Of a DNA stretch of 64,000 bases, positions 1-12,600 are shown in pieces. Under the pieces are notes generated by a model. The model saw only the letters and a program-made list of their open reading frames with translations. It made no database searches and was not told the DNA's origin. Positions within the stretch are counted from its first letter, which is position 1; each line of letters starts with the position of its first letter. The stretch is from Phalacrocorax aristotelis. Its lineage: Eukaryota; Chordata; Aves; Suliformes; Phalacrocoracidae. Made by a program: the position numbers and the translations under genes. The stretch lies in NCBI RefSeq assembly GCF_949628215.1, contig NC_134297.1:6448001-6512000 (forward strand), written 5' to 3'.

Positions 1-3000
1 AACTCATTTGATTCTCATTTTTCATTGCAGTACTTCCTGGATGCTTTTTTGGTAGATGATTCCCTGCCCCGTGCCAGATGCTGTTTTCATTCACAATGAA
101 GTAATAGTCCTTTGTGAGTGATATCACAGTATTATACCACGGCCCTTGTTGTGACTTCTCAAATTTAACGTACTGAAATACGTTCTTTGTTGGTTGTTTG
201 GGGACTCTTAGATCCAGGGTTTGATTGAAGTCAGTCTTTAACAAAAAAAGAGAGAACAGAGGCCGGAGAACTTGGGCAGTATGCCGTTTGCAGAAAAACA
301 TGGAAACAAAAGGGGCAAAAAGGAAAAGTGTGAGCATTTGATATATTCTATCTCATCTTGTATAGACAGAGGAAAATCTTGAAACAGGACTTGCGTAATT
401 CCTTGTTTTTCAGGTTTTGAGGTGGTGGAGGCACTTAATCGCTGACCCTGCTGCGGGATCTACCCGTGTGCCCGCACTGGGCTGCTGCAGTCGGTGCTGG
501 ATCAGCTGGTAGCGTTGGCCAGGGAGACCTGGGTTGTGGTCTGCTCCTGTTTCACACCACTGCACGTGCCCCGGCTCTGCGCTCACACAGCTGAAGCGAG
601 CCTATCCAAATACAAATCATTTCTAGTTCTTCAACTAGGTCAGAGTTGGGCCGTTCCAAACATAGGTGAGAAACTTTGCTGCTCCCTTCCGGACACGCGA
701 CCTGTGAGTTTCATATCGTGACAACAGAGTTCCATCCTTTGCTGGTATAAGGTTTATTAAAACTGGCGTGTTTGTGCTGGTGTCCATGTGCAATGAGTTC
801 TTTTGAAGGGTTATGTAAAGGTATATTTTCCAGGAGAGAGAACAAATACAGGGAATCCAGTTGAGTTACTTAAGGTCCGATTGTGCAAGGAGGGGAGCAC
901 TCTAAATGTGGGTTAGAGTACTTGGCCGCCCCCGGGTCCGGGTAAGGTTCTCTGGGTGTATCTGTATGCACACATGTATATGTATGTGTCTAAGCATGAA
1001 TTGATCTAAAGACATAATTAATATGCTTTTTTGCCTTAGAAGTAAACTGGTAATTATGAAAAAGTGAGATGGAAAATGTTCCTTTTGAAATTGTTAAGTA
1101 AATATTGGCTTATCATTGCAAAGCAGACACTTTTTTGGACAGCTTTTTAGCCTTCCCAGTCAACAAAGGAGCTGGCAAACAGGTCTGTCACCCAGCTATA
1201 TTTTCAGGAAGTATGGAAAAGGTCTTGCTAGACTTCTTAACAGAAAAGAGGGAGGTATTTATAATACCTGATAGTCTATTGATATACTTAAATGTGCTGA
1301 CATATGAGATATTAAAAAAAATAGAAAACGTGGCCAAATTTTGCCCTTGTTGTAGTCCACTGAGACTGCACCAGGTAATATGCTGAGGAAAAATTTAGCC
1401 AAAAGCAGTTTTGAGGGAAACTATTAAAACACACATAAATGCAGATGTCTGGCGACCAGAAGAATCTGTATTCGTGTAGCGAATGTTTCATTACTCGCAC
1501 TGCGATGCTTTCTGAAGTATATTTTTGTATCATCATTTCCCATTTTAAATTCAGCTCTTAAATCCCAAAAGGGAATTAACTACCAGCCATTTGCATTTTA
1601 AAGGGAAAACTCAAACCTCAATAGAGTGCTCTACTTAAGACTCCTTTTATATAACTTAGCCAATGAGCTACATCTTGGTAGAGACCTTAGGGAGTCAACC
1701 AAATGACTGAGACAAGGCAGGAAAATGGAGACTTGGAAGAAGCCTTGTCGTTTTCTTCATATAATGCAGAATATGCTGGTATTGGTGCAAAGCTCTCCTG
1801 CGAACTGGTGTTTTTGTTACTGTGGGGCAAAATGCCTTTATTGTTGGGGGGAAAGGACCTTCAACCTTTGGCAAACCAGGACAGTTAGAGCACAGCTACT
1901 CTCTCTTCCCTTGCACGAGGGAATAACATAGTAAAAAGGACTTGTAAAATAAAAAGAGCAACTTTTAATTCAGCCATTTTCAAGGCATGGGAAATGAGAA
2001 CTGGGAAGTTACAGGAGAAGTGACATGGGTTTTGTTAAAACAAAGGTCTCAGCAGCTGAGTCACCTTCTGAGGATGTGATTCAGGAGAGGAATTGAGGGG
2101 GCTGTTCTCCCCCTCGGGCCATGGGTTTTCGGGTGGAAGTTGTAGGCGGTCCACTCCTTCCCTTGGAGACATCGGGATTCATCTTCTACTCAGATGCCCC
2201 AGTTGCTTTCAGCTGTGTCTTGCTGTATGCCTTTATTCAACCAAAACAGGCTTCAAATAAATGTATGTATTTATTTCTTATCGCCAAGAGAACCTATATT
2301 CTGACTTTTTGCTGCCTCAGGAGCTTGAAAGCTGTAAAAGTACTGCTACTTCTTACTTTCTTGTGGTCCTCCAAAGAACTGTACGTTTCAAAGGTTATAA
2401 AAACCCCAGTGCGGAACATAAAGCCACTCTCTTAAATGAGTTTATAAATAAATAGTACTAGAGAGGACTGTCTGTATTTGGGGCATTTAAAAAAGAAGCA
2501 GTAGAGACAAGGCCTGCAAATATGAATTCCTGTACCTGGGAATTCCAAAATCGCACTGATTTCCCCCTAACTGTGTTGAAGACTAGGCTGCTCATGGGCA
2601 TAAGGCCCTTCAGCTCCTTCCCAGAGTGTGGTCTGGTGGCAGGTGCTGCAGGTCCCTGCAGGACCTGGTGCACAATTCCCGTGTCTCCAGGGGGCGCGTT
2701 TCAAGAAACTAAAATATTTCCACGTTGATGTAAGAGGAATGGTTGTGGGGTTGGGAGCCGTGAGGCTTCTAATGATGATTATAACAGGAAATGTACCTTA
2801 ACGTTTGTTTAAATAGAACAATGCAAACTGCAGCTGTCTATGCCAATATCAAAGTGAGTAAGGAGGGGTTTTTGGTGGAGTTATTTTGCTTTTAAGTGCA
2901 CCAGAAAAATAAGCACTTAACAGTATCCTGCAGCTGATGGAAAACAGCAGTTCCCAGTAATAAAGCTCAGCAGTATCAGACATGACATGTCTCCAAGACT

Positions 3001-6000
3001 TCTTAAAATTCCTTATTGTCTGTTGCTGTGTCACAAGATACTTCCTAACACACTCTGTTGCTTGCAAACTGAGTAACTGCCCAAACAAGGGAAGGGGGGA
3101 GGGAAATAAAGGCAACTTCAGCGTTCCATAAAAGAGCTTGTTAGCACAGGTTATTCCACCATGCCTGATGTAACAGGCGCTGAATCAGACCTGATTGCGG
3201 AGGGAGGGGAGGATTTTTTGTTGTTGAATTGCACTTACTGTCAAAGCTGCTGGAAATGATTCTACGTTTATTCAACAGGACAAGTCCTGAGTTTTTTACA
3301 GTCAATGTTGTTCATTGCCATGCTGCTTGTTAAGATGATTTGGCTTTTAATCCACCAGTGAATACTGAATGAAGAATTCAATCATGAATCAGATCTTCTC
3401 TTTTTGCTTGCCAGTAATACAAGCCTTTTTTTCAATTTCAGGTTTCCTTTATAGTACAGGACAAAAATAAGAGTGGAAAGAAGTTAATATCATTCCTCTC
3501 GAGCAACTCTCCTGCATTAATGCTTAATCCTTCTGTTACGTGTGATATCATTAATCATTCTACTGTAATATTTGATACACATGGTTGTGGGACAAATTCA
3601 GATCTCGTATAAAAGCTGCAGTAATACTGACCTATGTAGAACTGCAGCTAATTATAATGTATCTGAATTTTCATCTTTCGTGAAAGGCCTCTATAAAACG
3701 GACGACCTTTCACACTGTTAAAATGAGACTGAGACCAGCAAGCAGACGAGAGGAGAGGAAAGAAATGTTGTACAAGGACAACAGGAGACATCTCAGAGTC
3801 ATAATGAGCCAATATGTGTGGAAAATAGACTCAGTTGTTGGTGTTTTGGTTTTTTTTAATTGTGGGGGTTTTTTTTTAAGGTCTCATGTGGCTTCTCTAC
3901 CATAAATTGCGCTGCTCAGCTTATTCAGGTTGGAATGGTTTGGTTGCCTTGATCTATGAGCAGGTGATCCTGCCACCTTCAGAAACTAAACAATGCTTTC
4001 ATCTTCAGAGGTGGACCAGAAGAGATAAAGAGGACAGGACACCTTCAGCCCATTGTACGATGCAAGTGGGTAAGAGTTTACTAACTATTTTCTGCAGTGC
4101 AGCCACTCCTTCCCCTCTCCCTGCAGTGTCTTGGCTATGCTTTATTTGTAGACCTCCAGAACCCCTGCCTTTTGAGTTCTGTGTGTCAGGTTAAGTGTTT
4201 GCTACAGCTCTTTGAAGAAGTATCAGGCGTTGTTCTGCCCTGAGATCCTGCCAGTGCCCAAAACCTCACACCCATCTGGAGAGAGAAAACAAGCAGCATA
4301 AATACCCCTTTGTATCTTCTGAAAACCGATGGTTAGCTAAAAAAGTGGTTAGGCTCTCTTCTCTTTTTGCATTTGGGATCCTAAATCTGAGCGTGGGCTC
4401 ATTACTCTATTGAATTATATATTTGAGGTAATTTCCTTTCCTGGATAGAATCCTACAGATGTGTAAATCTATTCCAAAAAGGATTGCTTGTACCTTTCAG
4501 ACCCTGCATTTGTCTTGGAAGTTGTCTTCTTCAGACAAACAAATCACTGTGATCGTTGGTTTTGCCCTCCATCTATAAAATGCGAGGAGGTCATAGACCT
4601 AGCACATATTCCGGATGCTAAGATTCATATGCAGAGTACTGACGGAGCAGCTGCTTCCTTTAGCAGCCACGCTCTTGTTGTTCTAGCCTTAAGCATCCTC
4701 GATTGATGTATTTTTCATTTTTCCAATGCGTTGCCACCTTTTCTGTTCTGATGTGCTTCAGCAAAGCAGTAATACTAATAATTCTAAACCTAAAAGATGG
4801 CGTGATTTTGAAGTCTGCAGTTGCAGTAGAGTGAGCGTTAATGTTACAATGGGGTTCCTTAACAGTCTGTTACATGCCGTAGGCCAGGATCGCCCTGGTT
4901 GAGATTAACATAGCACAAACTGCTGTTTAAATCTCCCCCCCCCAGAAAAATCTCGGAACACCTGCGTGAAGTTGTTATGTGAAAGCCAGATTAACAGCTC
5001 TGTTACAGGCACAGAACAGAGCAGCAGGCAAATGGCCATCAAGAGTTAAGGATGCGTTGATACAACGAAGGGTAGACTTTTCCTCCCTTCCTTGCCAAGC
5101 CCTTTTAAAGATGTCTTTGAGTAGAAACAGAAAGGCTTGTTGTCTGCTGCTAGCTACTGCGTCACTTCCTTTGCACAGATTCCTGTGCTGTTTTTCCTCA
5201 CACCTGCAATTACTCCTTTTATCCCCGTTTATAAGGTACGACTCCACTCACAGTGCATCGGTCCTTACTTATTCTCCATCCTTTCATTTCTCTAAGCTTC
5301 ATTGTATTCCCATAGAAATCACCTTTCTCTCTTTTGAACTCCTGACTGCCTTGCATTATCTTTCAAGGCCTTGAAGGTCTCTGCATCTTTTCTGTTACCC
5401 TCTTTCTACAGAACACCTTAGTCCTCTGTGTATACAGTGTATCTTAAGTCCAGTTTCTTCAGCGGTTTCCTTCATCTCATTGCTGCAGGACTTTCTACAC
5501 CTTGTCTGCAACGTGTTGTCCTTTTGAGTTACAGATGGAAGACTGATTTGCAAAACCACAGGAACCCTAGACTTCCACAAAGAAATTTTGCTAAATATAG
5601 ATGACCAATTCCAGAGCAGGCTGGCAACTTTCTGCTGTTATTTATGGATTTTTGGAGAAGTACTATTTCCCAAAGGCATTTCTATAGCTGGATGCCAGAT
5701 CAAGTTTTAGCTGGCTAATACAAGTTTTGCATTGCTTTATGCCCTGCATACAGCCTTGTTAGCAGATAGAGGCCTTCTCCGAAGGGCAGTATGGCTTGTG
5801 ATGAGTTGTGGAAGTTAACTCTATATCATTCATGCAAGTTGGGTGGCATATTTTTTTCTAGAAGCACTGTTCAGTATTTCTTATATTGCTGGATTGTGCT
5901 GGAATAAGGAGCTCTCTTTACTCAAGCCCACCCATGCTGTGGTGGGCTTGAGTAATTTTCTAAATTCAATTTGCATTCTACCTCCTAAAACTAAGGCTGA

Positions 6001-8990
6001 CTCAGCTCTACCTCTGCAACCTCTACCTGTCACATAGAGCTAGTACGAATGATATGATCTGCCATTTAAATCTTCAATCAAATTTTTTAATTAAAAGACC
6101 TGCATAATATTACCATTCACAGGCAAGATCAATTTTATGCTTTAATTTGTGGAGTTTAAGAGAATAGTGAGAATAGTCAAAGATTTCCTCGTTTCTGTGA
6201 ACTCATCCTCCAGGTACTGGCAGGATCTCAGTGTGTCAGTTTGCTAAACTTGCTGCTCCCAGTGACTTTATTGGTACCAGGCACATTCCTCGCTGACTTC
6301 TGTTTGCCCTTTTTATCAAGAGTTTAACATTGCCGTTTCAGGGCACGCTTTTGCAATCATGAATATGTTCTTTCTGTTCGCACATTGTGGTCCTGTGAGC
6401 GATAATGGGTAGAGACGTTCACTTGAAGCATTTCATATGGAATAAACAGTAGCAGCCAAAGGTGAGGATGAGATTCTGGGTGCTCCATTAGCACAGATGT
6501 GCTGGGAAAAGGGCGCTAAAAGCCCTGGAACTGAGCGCATAAAATGGGATTCTTGGAAAGAAATGGAAGCTGCCACCTACTGAACCGGGTTAACAGCAGG
6601 AAAGGTGTTCTAGGGAATGCCGCAGCCTTGCAGCATTCATTCAAACTGGTACTGTTGTCACAGGCAACAGATAACTACCAGTTCTCACTTGGAATATATC
6701 TGAATTAACCACGACCATTGTGAGCGTCATCATACCTGCAGCAGCGTAACCTGCTGTTCCTATGTTGACTGTACTCATCTGAAAGCAACCACCTCCAAAG
6801 CCTTTCCCTGCTGAAAGTGTTTGGCTTATTTTCAACTACTAGAATTGCATTTGCACCTTGCTGGAGGCAATCTCCCTTCCTCCCTGCCACCCACGAATTC
6901 AGTTGCGTACAGAGCTCTTGGTGACCACCAAGGAAAGAACAAGATCTGGGTGCTTAAACTTTTTTCCTGTTTTTTTTTTTTTTCCTTTTCCCTGGAGAGG
7001 ACTGATCTCTATATGAAGGGAAATCAGGTTTTCTTAATGAATTCAAATTTCAATTTGTTGCTTGTTTTTTTTTTTAGATGGTGAACTGAGCACTGGTGGT
7101 CTCGCTTTCAAAGCGGAATATGCTGTGTTGCAGCCTTGTGGTGGGACTTCAGCTCTTATGCGGCGTGTCTGCAGCGTAGCTCCAGGAGAAGGCTGTGCTC
7201 GTTGGAGGTGAGAATGAAGCTGAGGTCATACCTCGTGCTTATCTGTGAGACTTCCCCAAAAGTCAACAGACTGAAACTGCTTTTTTCAAAAGAACGAGGA
7301 TAACACTCTTGTAATCAAGTCTGACTCAGTAAAAATACCCCAAAGCGAATCAAGTATCTGTTTGGTATGTCATGCCTGTGTACGGGGTGCTGCTTGCTTT
7401 TGTGTTAGCAGCCATTGTCCTGCCCGTAAATAATTATTTCTGAATACGCTGAGGCAGAGGGCTAGGTGTATTCTGGTTGTACTGTTGCTGGGACCTCTGA
7501 CACCGGCACCACGTGGCTGTAGAAATTTGGACTCTCATGAGGGCCCTCATACTTTGCATTTGTGACTTGATTTCAGGAGGTGCTCGGTGACGTGCATCCA
7601 CCTACTGCAGTTTCTGCCGTGCCCCAAAAATGGAGTTGTCACGTACCCCAAATTAACAAGGCCCTTTTTTTGTTTATTTTTCAGCTTTTTTGCCATCCCC
7701 TAAATGTGTTAGTTCACAGAGGAGTTGTGAAAGTTAATTGATACTTGACAAGCACTATGTAAATATTCAGAATTAAAAGTGTATTTAAATTTATATAGCA
7801 CTTTAAATGTTATATACATTCAACCTCGAATGAAACCTCCGGTCCAAAGATTTATAAAGACCTTGTACTTTTTGGCCTGGGGAAGAGGAAAAATACCTCC
7901 TTTTCTTAAGAAAATAGAAAAGCTTCACTCAATGTCCTGTTATGTACTCATGTGTTCATATTGCGCAATAAATATTTACATAAAAACGTATCAGTTTTCA
8001 AAAAGAACTTGTTAACTCCATTTTCCAGCTGACTTTGGCCCAGTTGGAAAGAAGATTATGTATGCCAGAGGACTGCAGTAAAAGAGATTTAAAGGTTTTC
8101 AAATAACATGAAATAGAGACTATAATAAGTGACTAGTGGACCAGTCAGCTATTTTAATTAAAACTGGGCTGCTTATTGATCTCTCGTGCAGATTTACCCC
8201 CATCTGCAACATTTCAGCAATATTCCCTTTAACTGTTTCAGAAAATAGCACTTGCAGGAGAGACTTAAGGAATATTGGAGTCGAGAATGCAAGTGTTTTA
8301 TAACTATGCAACATTTTTAACGAGGATTTTCTTTGCTTTTTTTAATATGTAACGTGGTGACATTGATATAGCAGCAATACCAATTTAGAGCAATTGGTTT
8401 TCAAGCCAGAAAAAAAATGTAGTGGTACCAGCTGTGGCAGAACATCTGCACTGGAAGAAGCGCGTTGTTCAAAAGAAACAGGCAGCATGGCTGTTTCACA
8501 CCGACTGGCACACAAACTGGGGAAGGCGGCGCTGATGGTGCTGATGTGTCGCTGGGATGTGTGCCTGCTGTTTTAATTAAAAAGTTTATGGGGAGCTTTG
8601 CTGTGTTTACAGAGGTCGGCAGCACCCGTGCTGTCATCTCTTCCAGGTAGTGCCTGGTGAGCACCTGTCCTCAGTGTTGGTGGTGGGATGGAGCAACCTG
8701 TGATTACTATTCAATAATTCTCTTTTAAGAAAAAATAAAAACCCAAAAGAAATAAACAAAGAAACCCACAACTGTTTTTGGTTTTTATTCCAAAATGAGA
8801 GGCGTTTGCTGCTTGCACATTGGTTAAGGGTTTTAAGAAATCAGGGATAGATGTGGGGATGGTTTTCTTTTGAGAGTGGGAGGAACCGCATCGTTTTCTT
8901 CTTAGATGAGGAAACTGCTGCATTTATCCTTTTATCACCTCAGGAAACCCCCTCCTCATCACAGCAACCAGGCTCGAGGGCTTTTAGTCC
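1..8990. other. Upstream non-coding region, no gene recognised
   Basis: About 9 kb with only short unrelated reading frames, none showing a domain, a codon-use signal or flanking splice sites. In mammals the upstream neighbour is PRDM10 on the opposite strand; I looked for its zinc-finger and PR-domain peptides on the minus strand and saw none. Visible landmarks are a perfect 15-bp hairpin at 5918-5955, a T tract near 6971, a short GT/AT-rich stretch near 957-995 and a pyrimidine-rich block at about 5140-5540. The rest shows nothing I can name. Confidence 0.7.
5918..5955. repeat. Perfect 15-bp inverted repeat, 8-nt loop
   Basis: TTACTCAAGCCCACC (5918-5932) is exactly reverse-complementary to 5941-5955 across CATGCTGT. 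It is the longest perfect short hairpin I found in the window. No known element or flanking duplication was recognised. Confidence 0.85.
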
Positions 8991-9170
8991 ATAGGCACCC
9001 ATCTCGCCATACAGCCCCGGCGCCTTATAGGCTCCTCGATGTAAGGAGTTTCGCCAGGGCGGTTAATTTTTGTATCGGCCTCAAGAGACGAGAGGGCTGA
9101 GGCGCTGCCCCCGGGGTGTCTCCTCGCAGGGCCCGCCCGCCGCCTCAGTCCCCAGCTGGCCGCCATTTCC

Positions 9171-9233
9171 CGGCGGGGCAACCATTCCCGTGGGCGGGAC
9201 AGCCCTTCCCCGTAGGCGGGGCAGCCTGATCCG
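9171..9233 (+). repeat. Tandem ~21-bp GC-box units in the promoter
   Basis: Three imperfect units of 20-22 bp (9171-9190, 9191-9211, 9212-9233) share the pattern GGCGGG(G/A)CA(A/G)CC followed by a short pyrimidine-rich spacer. Each unit carries one Sp1-like GC box, so unit number would change the number of activator sites. The inverted CCAAT box follows ten bases later. Confidence 0.7.
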
Positions 9234-9462
9234 TGCCTTCCTATTGGCTGTTAACGGGGAAGGGGGCGCGGTTACCTCCCCCAGCCCTCCTTCCTTACCC
9301 AGGAGCGGGGGTGGGGTTTCCTCGGCGGCGCAGCGATTAGCTGCCAGCCGGGGGCTGCGGGACGTCAGTCCCTCCTTCTTCGCGATAGGGCAGGGGGCGG
9401 GGAGGGAGGCGGGGCTTCGCGAGGCGGCTCCCGAGGCGCCGCCGAGGCCGCAGTCGCGCTCG

Positions 9463-9510
9463 GGCGGCGGCGGCGGCGGCAGGGTAGGTGGTGGTGGCGG
9501 CGGCGGCGGC
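9463..9510 (+). repeat. GGC/GGT triplet tracts in the 5' UTR
   Basis: Six GGC triplets at 9463-9480, a short break, then three GGT and five GGC triplets at 9487-9510, ending one base before the start codon. The stretch is G-quadruplex-capable RNA next to the initiation site and is likely length-polymorphic. Confidence 0.85.
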
Positions 9511-9511
9511 G

Positions 9512-9610
9512 ATGGGCTCCGCGGCGGCCATGGGCTCCGCGCTGCGCTTTCCCCTCCTGCTCCTCCTGGGGCTCGCCGGCCCCGCGGTCACCCTGGCCGG
9601 CTACATCGAG
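9512..9610 (+). CDS. APLP2: APLP2 exon 1, coding part: signal peptide
   Basis: Encodes residues 1-33. A short N-terminus is followed by the hydrophobic core [15 protein letters not shown], with likely cleavage after Ala29 so the mature protein starts GYIE, as in mammalian APLP2. Two in-frame ATGs lie 18 bases apart (9512 and 9530) inside a small duplication. I chose the first because it is longest and has G at -3 and +4, but the second has an equally good or better context (GCGGCCATGG). The donor is GAG|GTGAGT, phase 0. The 5' UTR lies directly upstream and its 5' end is unknown. Confidence 0.93.
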
Positions 9611-12600
9611 GTGAGTAGGGGCTGCGGGGAGGCCAGGCTTCGGGCGGCCGTCGGGGGCGCGCGGGCTGCCGTTGGGGTCCCCTCAGGCGGCTGAGGCGGC
9701 GGGCGCGGCCCCGCTGCCGGCGGGCTCCCCCCGCGGGGGGACGGCGGGAGCCGGGCGTTGTCTGGCGGAGGGGGGGCTCCGGCGCCGCCGAAGGGGGGGG
9801 GCGGGGGGGACACTTCCTCGCCGTTTTCCTGGGGTGTTTCTCCCGCCCCCCCTCGGCGGTGAGCAAAGGCGGGGAGGGGACGCGTTATCGCCCGGGGTCA
9901 GCCGGCAGCTGGGCTGGGGTTGTGAAGGCAGGAGATAAATCTGCGGCGTGCTGAAGGTGTCTCTGCTGCCGTGGAAGGAGCCGGAGGGCGACCGGCTGCC
10001 TCGAGGGGTGGGCGGCGGTGAGCCCGTGTTTTCCCCTCGGCTCTCGGGAAGGCGCTCCAACCAGATACCGCATTATCTGCCCAAGGATCGCATGGTGTAG
10101 CAGCCTCGTTTCGCTGGGATGCTTGGGGTTTGCTGGGTTTTCTTTTGGAGAAGTGACCTCTGCATTCTTGGCACGGTGGCAAGAGCCGTGAGTTTCAGAT
10201 TGGTCTAGAAGCTTAGAAGAGTATTAGAGGGCAATTTCGTAGAGAAAAGCCTCGGTCAAAGCAATCCATTTGGTTGCTCTCTGCTTGATAGATCCCAGGT
10301 AAATCTTTGGGTTTGAACTGTTGCCTTTCGGAGGGGATGCTTCGGCCAAGTGTAGGGGGTGTGCTTTTAATGTAGAGATGGCTTCGACACCCCAATCCAC
10401 ATATACACGCACACACGTACGTACTTACGTGTGTGTACATGGATAGCTATTACGTCTGTATCTCTATATAGGGGTGTATCTATATGGATAGATATTACCT
10501 TTGTATCTCTCTATATAAAAGTAATTGGAGGGGGGAAATTCTAACTTTATCCCTGAAAACAAAAACTTTGTGCAGTGGAGCTATCTAAACGACAAGATGG
10601 ATAGGTTATAGCACAAAGTTTTTTAATCGCCAAGGTTTTTTTTCCTGTCTACTTGAGTGAAACAGCAAAACAAAGAGTAAAGTACATGCTGAGCTTCAAA
10701 CATGGCACATAAATAGAGTTTTATAATCTACGCCTGAACGTCGTTTGGAAATGCAAAGCGGCTACACCTGTCTTGTGTAGGTTCTGGGTTATTTAGGGGT
10801 GGATAAAGGACAGGCTTGTGGCTGCTTGTGAATGGCTTCATTTGACAGTTTACAGTGAAATTGAACAAGCGTGGTTAAGCAGAGCGTGCACCTTGGCGCG
10901 GTGCAAAAATCTGAAGCCTGAAGCTGGTGGTATTTACTAACTGGCAATAAGCATGGTTCTTCAATATTTTTAGTATGTGTCGTGTGAAATGAATCTGGTT
11001 AATGACTTTTGCTTGTTCGGCCACTATTGAGGAATAATGTTCTATCTGCTTTTTACCAGTCCTTCTGTTAAATTTCAATAAATCAATGGAACGTGGTGAT
11101 AATTGTCTTTGGAAAAACTTGTGCAGGCGTTAATTTTGCAGGAAAGATAACTTAAGACTCGGGAGGGCTGTTCCGGGGGTGTCTGGCTGATGCCAAGATC
11201 AGGTTACTTGGCATTGCCTTGGTGGTTGGGGGCTGCTCTGCTGTGGCCCTGGTGAATCCGATCTCTTGCATCTGTTTGGAAACTCCTTCAGCTGTAGGTC
11301 ACTTCCTCTGTCACATCCGAGACAAATTCGGCTGCTATGCACATCCCTTCTGGAAGCTGCTGCCGCTGCTTTTCGACGTGTGTTACAAAATACCAAGTTG
11401 GGAAACAGATCTAGCTGTAATCTTATTCCGAACCCCTGTGTCCATGTGAAGAAGCCGATCCCAGGATTCACCGGTCACGGGAGTGGCGAAGGGTTTGGCG
11501 CAGAGGGGAGAGCAGCAGCCTCGCGCCTCGGCACCCCAGGAGGGGCTGGCAGCTCCAGAGAATGGGGGTGTTGACCTCTTTGAAAGGGAGTCAAATGGAA
11601 CGGTTTCTGCCTCATTCTTTTTCGGAGGATTGCGATCGGGTTGGTTTTACAGGCTGTGGGCTCGCTCCTAACCTGCGGCAGTCTAGTCTTCACTGACACG
11701 GACCGGTACTAGTGTGGGGTTATGTTAGCGCACCTGGCCGTCCTCGGAGCCTCTTCAATCTGTTGAGCCGTTCCTGCAGCAGAATTTGCACCCTCTGAAG
11801 GCAGGACAGCCACCTTAATCTGCTGACAGAAAATGTCAGCTCTGACATGTTAATTCTTATTTTTGCAACATCCTCTCCCATTTTCTTGTCCGTGGGGGAC
11901 TGCAGCTCTTGAGTCTTTATTGCTGCCAGATTTTCTCCAGAATAGTATCTGGATGCAGAGCCTAGGAAGTGAAATGGCTACTTGTTTTTCATACTGTGAT
12001 TGTTACTGAGTGATATCAGGTAATGTGATGAACAATATGTAAGAGATTGTTTTTCAGACGTCATCTTTTTTTAAAAAAAATTGTACTGGAGTTAAAGAAA
12101 ATCCGTAGCAATGCCTGCAATTGTTAGTTGACTTGGATTGGCGTGGTCCCATTAGGTGGATATTCTGTTGCTTGATTATCGTAGCTACCAGTCCCTGTCC
12201 CTAGAACACCCGGTAATCTTCTTATCGACTACAATTTGGTTTTCTTTCTTTCCTGTGCAGAGGAAGGGGAGTGGCAGTTTTTTTTCTTTTATTGCTGGTA
12301 CGTGAACCTCTGAGTAGGGCGTTCCCAAGGGTTTGTTGTTGGTGACAGTCGGTCTCCCTTTCAGATCATCCTGTGTTGATGGCAGATAGCCTCTGACAAT
12401 CTCTCTTCGAAATAAACTGGAATAGAAGAGCTTGGAGAAATCACTGATACCCAGCAATTACTGTTTTTCTTTCCGTACTAATATGTGTTCTAGGGTTGTG
12501 TCTGAATTCAGTGACTGCTGTGTTTTGCTTGTGAAGTCCCCGAGAACTTTAGACTGGTGCCAACTGGAAAAGGAAAATAAATCTATTCTAATTTGATCTG

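Larger units (their letters stand above)
8995..10080 (+). promoter_or_regulatory. APLP2: CpG-island promoter of APLP2
   Basis: GC content and CpG density rise sharply from about 9000, peak around exon 1 and fall again after about 10080. No TATA box is seen near the expected start site. An inverted CCAAT box (ATTGG) lies at 9243-9247. Sp1-type GC boxes lie at 9192-9197, 9214-9221, 9394-9402 and 9406-9414, and a CRE half-site (ACGTCA) at 9362-9367. This is a typical housekeeping-style promoter and fits the broad expression known for APLP2. The transcription start cannot be fixed from sequence; it is probably between about 9250 and 9450. Confidence 0.8.

Noticed and set aside
4979..5374. 131-codon open frame upstream of the gene
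   Set aside because: Leu/Ser-rich translation of a pyrimidine-rich block; no motif and no exon structure.
1..8990. Possible PRDM10 exons on the minus strand
   Set aside because: Expected by mammalian synteny, but I found no PR-domain or zinc-finger (CxxC...HxxxH) peptide in this interval.
9070..9618. 182-codon open frame across the promoter and exon 1
   Set aside because: It overlaps exon 1 in another frame and consists of Gly/Arg/Pro/Ala runs from GC-rich repeats. No family similarity; explained by the lack of AT-rich stop codons.
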